A stretch of DNA of 11,192 nucleotides. Origin: Treponema sp. Its GTDB lineage: Bacteria > Spirochaetota > Spirochaetia > Treponematales > Breznakiellaceae. A program made the translations under genes and the position numbers. Within the stretch, counting starts at the first letter, position 1. Each line of letters opens with the position of its first letter. The DNA is taken from contig JAISEB010000265.1 in the NCBI GenBank assembly GCA_031264395.1, forward strand, positions 1 through 11,192, in the 5' to 3' direction. Below the pieces are notes generated by a model. It saw nothing but the letters and a program-made list of their open reading frames with translations. It ran no database searches and was not told the DNA's origin. This document shows positions 1 to 5,757 of the stretch, in pieces.

Positions 1-168
1 TCCGCCCATCCCCGCTCGCGCAGCATACCCATTGTCGCGATGACGGCAAACGTGTTCCGCGAAGACGTAGAAAAGTGCCTTGAAGCGGGCATGAATGATC
101 ATGTGGGAAAACCGCTTGATACCGGGGAAATAGCGTCCAAGCTCAGGAAATTCCTTCCTGTAAAATAG
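1..168 (+). CDS. Response-regulator receiver (REC) domain, C-terminal end of a larger protein (5' truncated)
   Basis: Frame 1 is open from the first base to a TAG at 166-168 and gives 55 residues. The segment IPIVAMTANVFREDVEKCLE is the classic beta4-alpha4 part of a receiver domain, with the conserved Thr in the MTA motif. It is followed by the GMNDHVGKPLD stretch, whose Lys-Pro is the conserved beta5 lysine. The phospho-accepting Asp lies upstream of the window. The protein ends about 17 residues after that lysine, so REC is the last domain. The AGMNDHVGKP wording is typical of the REC domain at the end of hybrid sensor histidine kinases, so I infer a hybrid kinase, although a single-domain or other REC protein cannot be excluded. 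Phosphotransfer signalling in the cytoplasm is the family role. Confidence 0.88.
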   Translation, partial: SAHPRSRSIPIVAMTANVFREDVEKCLEAGMNDHVGKPLDTGEIASKLRKFLPVK

Positions 169-175
169 TTAGAAT

Positions 176-188
176 AGCGCCCTGCGCT
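176..188 (+). terminator. Possible weak hairpin terminator after the REC gene
   Basis: AGCGC-CCT-GCGCT is a perfect 5-bp hairpin starting 8 bases after the REC stop codon. The following TTCCATCT is a poor T tract, so this is only a weak candidate for an intrinsic terminator. Confidence 0.25.
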
Positions 189-218
189 TCCATCTAAACT
201 TGACCCGCAATTTGGGGA

Positions 219-413
219 ATGATTATGCTGTACCGTGAAGAGGAATTTACCACAAGGTCGAAGAAGTCGAAAAAGCAAGAGAAGAAGGAAAGTATGGGAT
301 CTTCGTTTGCCGGAAAGCACCTGCCAAACAGGCCTGCCCGGTGAATTAAAAGAACGAGGAATTTTTGCGGAAAGCGAAAAGCCCTTGCCGGTTATATACA
401 AAGGGATACCGTT
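219..413 (+). pseudogene. GxxExxY-family protein, N-terminal half (decayed, frameshifted, cut by an insertion)
   Basis: GxxExxY proteins are about 125-residue PDDEXK-like proteins of unclear role, named for a motif usually reading GFLESVY. From about 307 to 413 one frame reads LPESTCQTGLPGELKERG and then IFAESEKPLPVIYKGIPF. This matches the family pattern of ESVYxxAL, then ELKERGI, then EKPLPVIYKG. The name motif is damaged: the Glu is kept, but the Gly is gone and the Tyr is Cys. The start fits ATG at 219, after TTTGGGGA, reading MIMLYREEEF as in the family. That frame must then shift at least twice to reach the motif frame (an HKV-containing stretch lies in the third frame). After the YKG motif homology is lost, and it resumes about 2.77 kb away at 3184. 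The gene is therefore dead: frameshifts plus insertion. Family assignment is by recall of the pattern, not by alignment. Confidence 0.7.
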
Positions 414-417
414 CCGG

Positions 418-571
418 CTGTTTACGACGTTTTGGCGGCCCGTATAAAGGCTTTGCGTAGCAAAGACCAAGGCCGACAAAATGTGGTGGAAGTTTTGCGT
501 GGGAATGAGCGAAGCGAATAACCTAGCAAAACTGTAGCCCGAGCCGCCTGCTGACGGCGAAGCGTAAACAG
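418..571. repeat. 154-bp cloverleaf-capable element with 9-bp terminal inverted repeats
   Basis: CTGTTTACG at 418-426 and CGTAAACAG at 563-571 are perfect inverted repeats. Inside them three further stems follow one after another. The first is 427-440 with 471-484 (12 of 14 positions pair), capped by a perfect CTTTGC-GTA-GCAAAG hairpin at 451-465. The second is AGTTTTGC 491-498 with GCAAAACT 526-533. The third is a small GCCG/CGGC stem at 543-558. The first inner stem starts directly after the outer one, so the whole folds as a four-way junction. It carries no convincing ORF. It could be a MITE-like element, a structured recombination site, a structured RNA, or a terminator for the minus-strand genes that end at 600. 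It is not a tRNA: the size and loops do not fit. Confidence 0.6.
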
Positions 572-575
572 TCCT

Positions 576-595
576 GTTATGTGCAGTACGCCCTA
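576..595. repeat. Left 20-bp terminal inverted repeat of the two-gene module
   Basis: GTTATGTGCAGTACGCCCTA here matches the reverse complement of 3160-3179 (GTTATATGCAATGCGCCCTA) at 17 of 20 positions, and all three differences are transitions. The two copies bracket exactly the AT-rich two-gene block. The copy lies 4 bases inside the 154-bp foldable element. Confidence 0.65.
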
Positions 596-599
596 TTTT

Positions 600-1526
600 T
601 TATGATTTTATTAGCAAATATATTATAGATGATATTGATAAAATAAATGTAGTAACTATAATACCACAAATAATAAATAAGTATACTTTTATTTTAGGAT
701 ATTTACTAAAAATATAATCTTTAAATTCTTTGATTTCATTAACATCTTTTTCAATGGAGGTAATACGATTATTATATTTTTTAATTGATCGTTTTATTGT
801 ATTAAAAGTTTTTTCATGATTTTTTATCTCATCATTAAGAAATTGAATTTTTTCAGAATTACTTTTTAATGTTTTAATGTTTTCTTTTATTTTTTTTTCA
901 TAATTCCCAAGTAAATTATCGTGTTCTTCAACTTTTGCTGTTTGTGCTTCTTGGTTAGCGTGAAGTTTTTTTGTACCTTCCTCAAGATTTTTCTGTTTTT
1001 CAAAAATATCTTGCTGTACCTTTAATTGTTGAATGACATTTCTTATTTCAGTTTTAACAAGCTCTGACAATTTATCTTTAGAAGCACCTTCCAATTTTAA
1101 CTGTAATTGCCTTACGGTTGTCCGGTTTAATGCAATATTACTAACTCCAAGCATGAGTAAAAATTTACTGATTTCCGCCAGCTTAGTCTGGAATTCAAAT
1201 GATATTTTTTGCGATCCTGCAAGTGCCATTATTGCCTCTGCACTATCAATACCAGATGATTGTGTGGCTTCAATTGCATTTTTTCTATTAAAAAATCCTG
1301 CTGACTCTTTATAGGCAGAATCAGCACTTTTTTCGGCTTTCTCTGCTCGTTTAATAGATTCATTTATGCTTTTTTCTAATTCCTTATATTTTTCAATCTG
1401 TCCACCTACAATCGAAGGCAAATCACTCTCTTTGATATTTTCAATAAATATTTCACCTTCTTCCATTTTGGCGATTTCTCTGGAATCCTTTGATACTAAC
1501 GATGTCTTTTTACTAATTATCCCCAT
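600..1526 (-). CDS. Coiled-coil protein with C-terminal membrane anchor, function unknown (second gene of the module)
   Basis: The protein has 308 residues. Residues 20-45 hold a short conserved-looking segment (MEEGEIFIENI, then DLPSIVGGQIEKYKELE). Residues 46-75 are helical and Lys/Glu-rich, 105-130 include KISFEFQTKLAEI and LLMLGVSNIALNR, and 150-270 is a long heptad-rich coiled coil. Residues 281-305 form one strong hydrophobic helix (FIICGIIVTTFILSISSIIYLL) ending three residues from the C-terminus, a tail-anchor layout with the bulk in the cytoplasm. The start ATG at 1524-1526 lies 10 bases inside the upstream gene (ATGGGGATAA overlap) and has AGAGGT 6-7 bases ahead, so the two are translationally coupled. 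No enzyme motif is visible. I recall similar proteins in other bacteria next to homologues of the 515-aa protein, but know of no assigned function. Base composition is strongly AT-rich compared with the operon to the right. A sensor, scaffold or anchor role is inference only. Confidence 0.85.
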   Translation of the reverse strand: MGIISKKTSLVSKDSREIAKMEEGEIFIENIKESDLPSIVGGQIEKYKELEKSINESIKRAEKAEKSADSAYKESAGFFNRKNAIEATQSSGIDSAEAIMALAGSQKISFEFQTKLAEISKFLLMLGVSNIALNRTTVRQLQLKLEGASKDKLSELVKTEIRNVIQQLKVQQDIFEKQKNLEEGTKKLHANQEAQTAKVEEHDNLLGNYEKKIKENIKTLKSNSEKIQFLNDEIKNHEKTFNTIKRSIKKYNNRITSIEKDVNEIKEFKDYIFSKYPKIKVYLFIICGIIVTTFILSISSIIYLLIKS

Positions 1527-3064
1527 TTTATTACCTCTGTAATATCCTTAATAAACCCTTTATTCTTCTCCTCAATTAACTTTACATCTCGTTCAATTTT
1601 ACTCAGTTCATAATCAATATCATGTACTGATTGAATATAGGATACCATGTTTTTATCAATCAAATCAAGTACCTCCTTTATAGTTTGGTCTGTTTTTTCA
1701 GCGGCTATCCACATATCTGCCTGCAAATAATATATTTTAGCATTTGATAAATGTAATTGCTCGTTATAAATTGCAATACGTTGGTTTCTTAGTTGACTAC
1801 GTTTAACTCCCATTTTTACATCAGAGAAAACCGCTATTGCAAATCTTCCAACTCCAACAAAGTTTACACGTAACAAAAATTCTGTTGCAAATAAAGCCGG
1901 ATTGCCAGCTGATTTAATTCCACCTCGAATTGCTGCATCAATTAAATCACATGCCGTAAAAGTTCCGGTTGAGATAGTCAACATTCTTATTATCGTTCGA
2001 TTTTTCCAGGGTAGGCAATTTTTCCATTCGATTAGGTTTAACTCACTTAGCCGTTTGACATTTTTTTCTTTTATTTCCTGCACAAATCTCCTGATAAAAT
2101 AAAATCCACGCACTATACATTCATTTAATATGACAGGAAGCGCTTGCCGACCAAGTTCATGAAGCGCTCCCAATTCCGCACGAAAATCAAATCTCATAGG
2201 TTCAATAATTTTTCCCGCTTCATCACGCTTGGCCAGCAAAGTCCCATTAAATAATTTGGAAATCCAGACAGAAAATTCTTTATTGCCATCTTTATTATTC
2301 TTGAAAAACGGTAACAATGAAATTTCTTTTAGGAGAGAAAGTATAGGTCCTGGCAAACCTGTCCCGGCACCCGCATATTTCTTGGAACCTGCCATATCAC
2401 TAACCATATGGAAAAACCAGAATACAGTCCCAAATAAAAATTTATGTGGTACGTCTTTACCGATTAATAGCTTATTGGTTATATTTACGATTTTAAATGC
2501 GCCGTTTGTATCAGTACCGTATGCTTTGCTTGTAAATTGAGTGAGCATAGAAAATACAAGCCCGATGGGTGTTGGATGGTGGGCAAAATCGCGCAAGTGG
2601 TGCTGAAGTCCTCCGCCAAATTCCGAAGTTACACTGTCACTGGGCACACCATACTTTCCTTCAAGGAACTCAATCGATCCCTCAAGATCATCACCTTTAT
2701 ATCCTGTTTTTTTTGCAATATTCTTTACGAAATTATTAACTTTGTCACTGCTCCATGCTTTTCCACGATCTAAGCTAAATTCACCTACCCAAAAAGAATC
2801 AATCAAGCCGGCTAAAATACCACTTCCAACAGCCACCATATAATCAATGCCATCAGCATGATTGGTTAGACGGTCGATTTCTTTGTTTAATTCTTCGATT
2901 TTATCATAATTTATCTGGAGTCTTTGATTTATCCTGTTTTTTGCTTCGGATATTGATATTTGTCTTGGGTCATCATATGTTTCAAGAGCTGGAATAATTT
3001 CAAATTCAACCTCAAAATCATCACTAACAGTCTTAAAATTCATTAAAGATGTCATATAAAACAT
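1517..3064 (-). CDS. 515-aa glycine-rich, probably membrane-associated protein with a His/Asp cluster, function unknown (first gene of the module)
   Basis: Layout by residue: acidic N-terminus (1-35); coiled coil (41-67); hydrophobic Gly-rich segment 75-93 (YMVAVGSGILAGLIDSFWVG); HHLRDFAHHPTPIG at 155-168; a second cluster FWFFHMVSDMAGS at 215-227; GTGLPGPILSLLKE at 234-247; hydrophobic Gly/Ala-rich stretches at about 359-382 and 388-415; C-terminal coiled coil 424-505. The His155/156, Asp159, His162/163, His219, Asp223 set could bind metal, but no named hydrolase family is matched. I recall these motifs as conserved in uncharacterised proteins of Firmicutes and Bacteroidetes. Start choice: ATG 3062-3064 is the longest, but AAAGG lies just one base ahead of it and about 10 bases ahead of the ATG at 3053-3055 (MTSLMNF), so the shorter start may be the true one. 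It is transcribed from the strong promoter at 3104-3132, and the next gene overlaps it by 10 bases. Its AT-rich composition suggests horizontal transfer. Confidence 0.88.
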   Translation of the reverse strand: MFYMTSLMNFKTVSDDFEVEFEIIPALETYDDPRQISISEAKNRINQRLQINYDKIEELNKEIDRLTNHADGIDYMVAVGSGILAGLIDSFWVGEFSLDRGKAWSSDKVNNFVKNIAKKTGYKGDDLEGSIEFLEGKYGVPSDSVTSEFGGGLQHHLRDFAHHPTPIGLVFSMLTQFTSKAYGTDTNGAFKIVNITNKLLIGKDVPHKFLFGTVFWFFHMVSDMAGSKKYAGAGTGLPGPILSLLKEISLLPFFKNNKDGNKEFSVWISKLFNGTLLAKRDEAGKIIEPMRFDFRAELGALHELGRQALPVILNECIVRGFYFIRRFVQEIKEKNVKRLSELNLIEWKNCLPWKNRTIIRMLTISTGTFTACDLIDAAIRGGIKSAGNPALFATEFLLRVNFVGVGRFAIAVFSDVKMGVKRSQLRNQRIAIYNEQLHLSNAKIYYLQADMWIAAEKTDQTIKEVLDLIDKNMVSYIQSVHDIDYELSKIERDVKLIEEKNKGFIKDITEVIKWG

Positions 3065-3103
3065 GCCTTTATCAAAAAATTTGGGATATAAGCTTCATCT
3101 ATT

Positions 3104-3132
3104 ATTATACTATGGTACCATAATATTTACAA
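3104..3132 (-). promoter_or_regulatory. Sigma70-type promoter of the two-gene module
   Basis: On the minus strand, TTGTAA (-35, 3127-3132) and a consensus TATAAT (-10, 3104-3109) are separated by exactly 17 bases. Transcription would start near 3097, giving a leader of about 35-40 bases to the 515-aa gene. The promoter lies inside the right terminal repeat, so the module carries its own promoter. Confidence 0.75.
3107..3126. promoter_or_regulatory. Palindromic operator candidate in the promoter spacer
   Basis: ATACTATGGTACCATAATAT has a perfect 12-bp core palindrome, TATGGTACCATA (3111-3122), and pairs at 18 of 20 positions. It fills the spacer between -35 and -10, the place where a dimeric repressor would block polymerase. 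No regulator gene is in the module, so the binding protein would be the host's or one of the two module proteins. Confidence 0.5.
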
Positions 3133-3159
3133 TAGTAAGATATATCATCTAAACAAAGC

Positions 3160-3179
3160 TAGGGCGCATTGCATATAAC
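3160..3179. repeat. Right 20-bp terminal inverted repeat of the two-gene module
   Basis: TAGGGCGCATTGCATATAAC is the inverted partner of 576-595 (17 of 20 positions). GxxExxY coding homology resumes about five bases beyond it, so this is probably the true right end of the inserted element. Confidence 0.65.
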
Positions 3180-3426
3180 TATTGATCGCGCCTATCGGAT
3201 AGATATTCTTGTCGAAAGAGACAAAGTACTTATCGAAAACAAATCCGTTAAAGAAATACAAGATATACACGTGGCACAGCTATTGAGTTATCTGAGGCTT
3301 TCCGGAATTTCATTGGGATTTTTGTTTGATTTTAATATACCCTCATTCAAAGACGGTATCTGTGCGCGGGTTCTTTTCCGCGCCGTTACAGTTTTCCCGA
3401 ACGTTTCACGCCAAGATAACGGTTGA
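3169..3426 (+). pseudogene. GxxExxY-family protein, C-terminal half (orphaned remnant)
   Basis: The frame is closed upstream by TAG at 3160-3162 inside the terminal repeat. From 3184 it reads DRAYRIDILVERDKVLIENK, then SVKEIQDIHVAQLLSYLRLS, then GISLGFLFDFNIPSFKDGI. This is the second half of GxxExxY proteins: YRxDLLVE, E-x-K-S/A-V, HxAQLLxYLKLSG, LGLLxNFN, LKDGIxR. The core Glu-x-Lys and the His-x-Ala-Gln motif are intact (ENK where many homologues have ELK). The N-terminal half sits at 219-413, beyond the insertion. After KDGI the normal terminus is lost, and the frame runs on into the tail of the convergent DUF58 gene (ends 3386) until 3426. TTG at 3169 is formally a start, but there is no convincing ribosome binding site, so I treat it as a remnant. 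Its 3' end overlaps the DUF58 gene tail to tail. Confidence 0.75.
3364..3383 (-). terminator. Possible hairpin at the 3' end of the seven-gene operon
   Basis: GCGCGG (3364-3369) and CCGCGC (3378-3383) form a perfect 6-bp stem with an 8-base loop, two bases beyond the DUF58 stop codon on the minus strand. No U tract follows, so an intrinsic terminator is doubtful. Confidence 0.3.
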
Positions 3427-4780
3427 TAAGGGCCGGCGAAATTTCCTCCGGGGTAGTTTCAAGGGTAAGAAGGCCCATGTGCTCCCAGCTGCGGTACAGC
3501 CTGTTCCGGGCGGAAAGGTAGGAAAAGGCCGCGGCGGTTTCAAGAATTTCGCCTGAGCTGTAGCGGGACGAAGATCCCGGAGGAGGCAGGGATGTCCTGA
3601 CGCCGGCCTCGCGGAAACTTACAAGCAGAAGCAGATGCCGCAGCCGTATGCGGGGCAGTATCCAGGACAGCGATTCACCGTCTTCTTCCCTGAAATTGGA
3701 AACCAGAATGATGAAGGTGCGCCGGTGCAGCCGCGCCAGCGCCTTTTCAAGCGCGGAAAAGGGCGAAGAAGGCACAGGCCCGCATTCAAGATCGAAAAGC
3801 CCGTTCATGAGGGACGTCAGCGTGCTCATCCCCTTGCGCGGCGGGAACCACCTTTCCGAAGCGCCAAAAGTCTGCGCCGCCACGGCGTCGCCGTGTTTGA
3901 GCGCGGCATAGGACAAAAGCAGCATGCCGTTAAGGGCGCTGTCAAATTCCCTGCCGGGAAGGCGGTAGCCTGAATCAAGGACAAAGAGCACCTGCTGATC
4001 CTGCTCCTCCTGATACTCCCGGACAATATATTTCCGCCGCCTCCCCGTCGCCCGCCAGTCTATGGACTTGATGGGGTCCCCTTCCTGATAATCGCGGAGG
4101 CTCATGAACTCAAGCCCCTGCCCCCTGCGGCGGATGTCCCGCTGCCCCTTCCCGGACATGAGGCCCGAAAGGGCCCCGCCTTCGGCGATCTTCCTGAAAT
4201 CAGGATACGTCCGCCCCCGGCTTTCGCACACATGGAAAACCTTGAGCCGCCAGAAGCGGAGCGGGGAATCAAGCAGAAGCTCGATTCCCGGAAAAAGCCA
4301 GCGGCCCCGTTCACGGGGAATAACCGTATAGGTAAAAACAACTTTCCCCGCTTTTTCGCCGCCTTTTCCTTTTGGCCGGAAGCGGGCCAGCGGGCCGAGA
4401 TCAAGCTTCACGGGAAAAATTACCGGCCCCCCCTGAACGGAAGCCTTTTCCGTTTTAGCCGTGCTTGCGGATACGGCCGAATCCATGGAAGGCGGATGGA
4501 GATCGCAGAGCAGGGCGGAGGGAACAAGGGGCCTCTTTCCGCGCCGTATGGTAAGGGTAATACGGGCGGCCTCTCCCTGGGCAAGGGAAAGCGGCGCGTC
4601 CCGTTCGCAGACAAGCCGGTCGGTAAGGAGGCCCAAAATCAGGGCGTCCATGACGACAAAGGGAAAAAGAAAAAGCCCGGCAAGAAACCAGACAAGGGAA
4701 AGCTGTTCCGAAAAAAACGCCGCGGTTCCAAGCAGGAACCAGACGAGGGCGGCGGCGAAGAGGCTCCTTCCGGGCTTCAT
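3386..4780 (-). CDS. DUF58 domain protein (MoxR-associated, vWA-like)
   Basis: 464 residues. Two hydrophobic helices at about 7-27 and 29-52 put the N-terminus in the membrane, followed by a variable region (55-180). The DUF58 signature lies at 218-257: GQGLEFMSLRDYQEGDPIKS, then IDWRATGRRRKYIVREYQEE. A von Willebrand A-like fold follows at about 264-400, with beta1 VLFVLDSGYR and a later strand TFIILVSNF. The MIDAS motif is degenerate: the DxSxS pattern reads DSGYR, so metal binding may be lost. ATG at 4778-4780 overlaps the MoxR stop by four bases (ATGA), and GGAGG lies about 11 bases ahead. This is the last gene of the operon. DUF58 proteins are regular partners of MoxR ATPases and are thought to act with them as chaperone-like machines; the client is unknown. 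Length is normal for the family. Confidence 0.93.
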   Translation of the reverse strand: MKPGRSLFAAALVWFLLGTAAFFSEQLSLVWFLAGLFLFPFVVMDALILGLLTDRLVCERDAPLSLAQGEAARITLTIRRGKRPLVPSALLCDLHPPSMDSAVSASTAKTEKASVQGGPVIFPVKLDLGPLARFRPKGKGGEKAGKVVFTYTVIPRERGRWLFPGIELLLDSPLRFWRLKVFHVCESRGRTYPDFRKIAEGGALSGLMSGKGQRDIRRRGQGLEFMSLRDYQEGDPIKSIDWRATGRRRKYIVREYQEEQDQQVLFVLDSGYRLPGREFDSALNGMLLLSYAALKHGDAVAAQTFGASERWFPPRKGMSTLTSLMNGLFDLECGPVPSSPFSALEKALARLHRRTFIILVSNFREEDGESLSWILPRIRLRHLLLLVSFREAGVRTSLPPPGSSSRYSSGEILETAAAFSYLSARNRLYRSWEHMGLLTLETTPEEISPALINRYLGVKRSGKL

Positions 4781-5757
4781 GTTCTGGGAGCCTCCACCCC
4801 CGCGACAATATCCGCGATGATGTGTTTGTCGTCAAGACCTTCAAGTTCGCTTTCCGCCGAGAAGGTAAGCCTGTGGGCCAGCACGGGCCGCGCCAGAATT
4901 TTGATGTCGTCGGGAAGCACAAAATCCCTTCCTTCAAGAAGCGCCTTTGCCCTTGCGCACCGTATCAGGGCAAGACTGCCGCGGGGACCGGCGCCGGTCT
5001 GTACCGCCGTGCTCGTCCGGGTCGCCGAAGCAAGCCGCACGGCGTAATCAATAATCGAAGGATCGGTCCGTGTCCGCGACGCAAGATCGCGGAGCGCCGT
5101 AAATTCTTGCGGGCCAAGAACCGTTCCCACTTGTTCAGCCGAGAGTTCAGCGCCGGTACTCTCCGCAAGGATCCTTTCCACCATGGTCTTTTCTTCTTCC
5201 ATGGAAGGATAATCCGCGATGATCTTCATGAGGAAACGGTCTTTCTGCGCGTCGGGCAGGGGGTAGGTTCCTTCATGCTCAAAGGGATTTTCCGTCGCGA
5301 GAACCATGAACGGCACAGGCAGCGGATGATCCTCGCCGTCAATGCTCACCTGGTATTCCTGCATGGCCTCGAAAAGCGCCGCCTGGGTTTTCGCCGGCGC
5401 GCGGTTGATCTCGTCGGCGATAAAGAGGTTGGCAAATACCGGCCCCCGGCGAAAAAGAAATTTCCCCGTTACGGTATCAAGAATGACGTTGCCGGTAATG
5501 TCGCTGGGCATAAGATCCGGCGTAAACTGAACCCGCCTTGAAAGGCCCCCTATCGCCTTTGCGAGGCAGCGGACAAGAAGCGTCTTGCCCAGGCCCGGCA
5601 CGCCTTCCACAAGAAGGTGCCCGCCCGCAAGCAGGGTAATAAGGGAATAATCCACCAGTTCCCCCTGCCCTATAAAGGCCTTCGCGATTTCCGTTTTTAC
5701 CGTTCCAAGAATTCCCGCGGCGTCACCGGCGGTCAGCTTCCCCTGTTCTTCCATCAT
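4777..5757 (-). CDS. moxR: MoxR-family AAA+ ATPase
   Basis: 326 residues, a complete MoxR ATPase. Walker A is GVPGLGKT at 53-60; Walker B is LFIADEINRAPAKTQAALFE at 111-130, including the MoxR-typical EINRAPAKTQ; sensor 1 is ATENP at 154-158; LPDAQKDRF at 167-175 carries the arginine-finger region; sensor 2 is GAGPRGSLAL at 256-265. The C-terminal lid is the AAA_lid type. There is no signal peptide, so it acts in the cytoplasm. GGAG five bases ahead of ATG 5755-5757 supports this start; a second ATG follows directly. The start lies 35 bases inside the DUF4350-like gene and the stop overlaps the DUF58 start, so all three are coupled. In characterised members MoxR works with vWA proteins in metal insertion or protein maturation; which process is served here cannot be read from the sequence. 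The gene symbol is a family name, not proof of orthology. Confidence 0.96.
   Translation of the reverse strand: MMEEQGKLTAGDAAGILGTVKTEIAKAFIGQGELVDYSLITLLAGGHLLVEGVPGLGKTLLVRCLAKAIGGLSRRVQFTPDLMPSDITGNVILDTVTGKFLFRRGPVFANLFIADEINRAPAKTQAALFEAMQEYQVSIDGEDHPLPVPFMVLATENPFEHEGTYPLPDAQKDRFLMKIIADYPSMEEEKTMVERILAESTGAELSAEQVGTVLGPQEFTALRDLASRTRTDPSIIDYAVRLASATRTSTAVQTGAGPRGSLALIRCARAKALLEGRDFVLPDDIKILARPVLAHRLTFSAESELEGLDDKHIIADIVAGVEAPRT

Larger units (their letters stand above)
409..3179. mobile_element. Inserted cargo element carrying two genes, splitting the GxxExxY gene (boundaries approximate)
   Basis: The two halves of one GxxExxY gene flank this segment, so it most likely arrived as an insertion. 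Its contents differ from the surroundings: a 154-bp foldable element on the left, then an AT-rich two-gene module between 20-bp inverted repeats. The right repeat ends within about 5 bases of where GxxExxY homology resumes (GAT CGC GCC TAT CGG from 3184). Joining 408 to 3179 would place DTIDRA between YKG and YR, the usual six-residue spacing, but only if one base was also lost. No transposase or integrase is encoded inside, and I see no clear target-site duplication. A non-autonomous transposable unit or an integron-cassette-like unit (cargo plus a foldable 3' site) are both possible. Exact ends are uncertain, and the left part (409-575) may be a separate insertion. Confidence 0.5.

Noticed and set aside
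99..479. Minus-strand open frame of 126 codons over the REC gene end
   Set aside because: It is antisense to the REC coding end and the GxxExxY remnant, with no recognisable features.
418..571. The folded element as a tRNA or tmRNA
   Set aside because: The stems and loops do not match tRNA arm lengths, there is no TTCRA loop at the right place, and no tag or acceptor end is visible.
4232..5047. Long plus-strand open frame (271 codons) across the DUF58 and MoxR genes
   Set aside because: It is antisense to two clear family genes, its translation is rich in Arg, Gly and Lys without motifs, and it is what a GC-rich shadow frame looks like.
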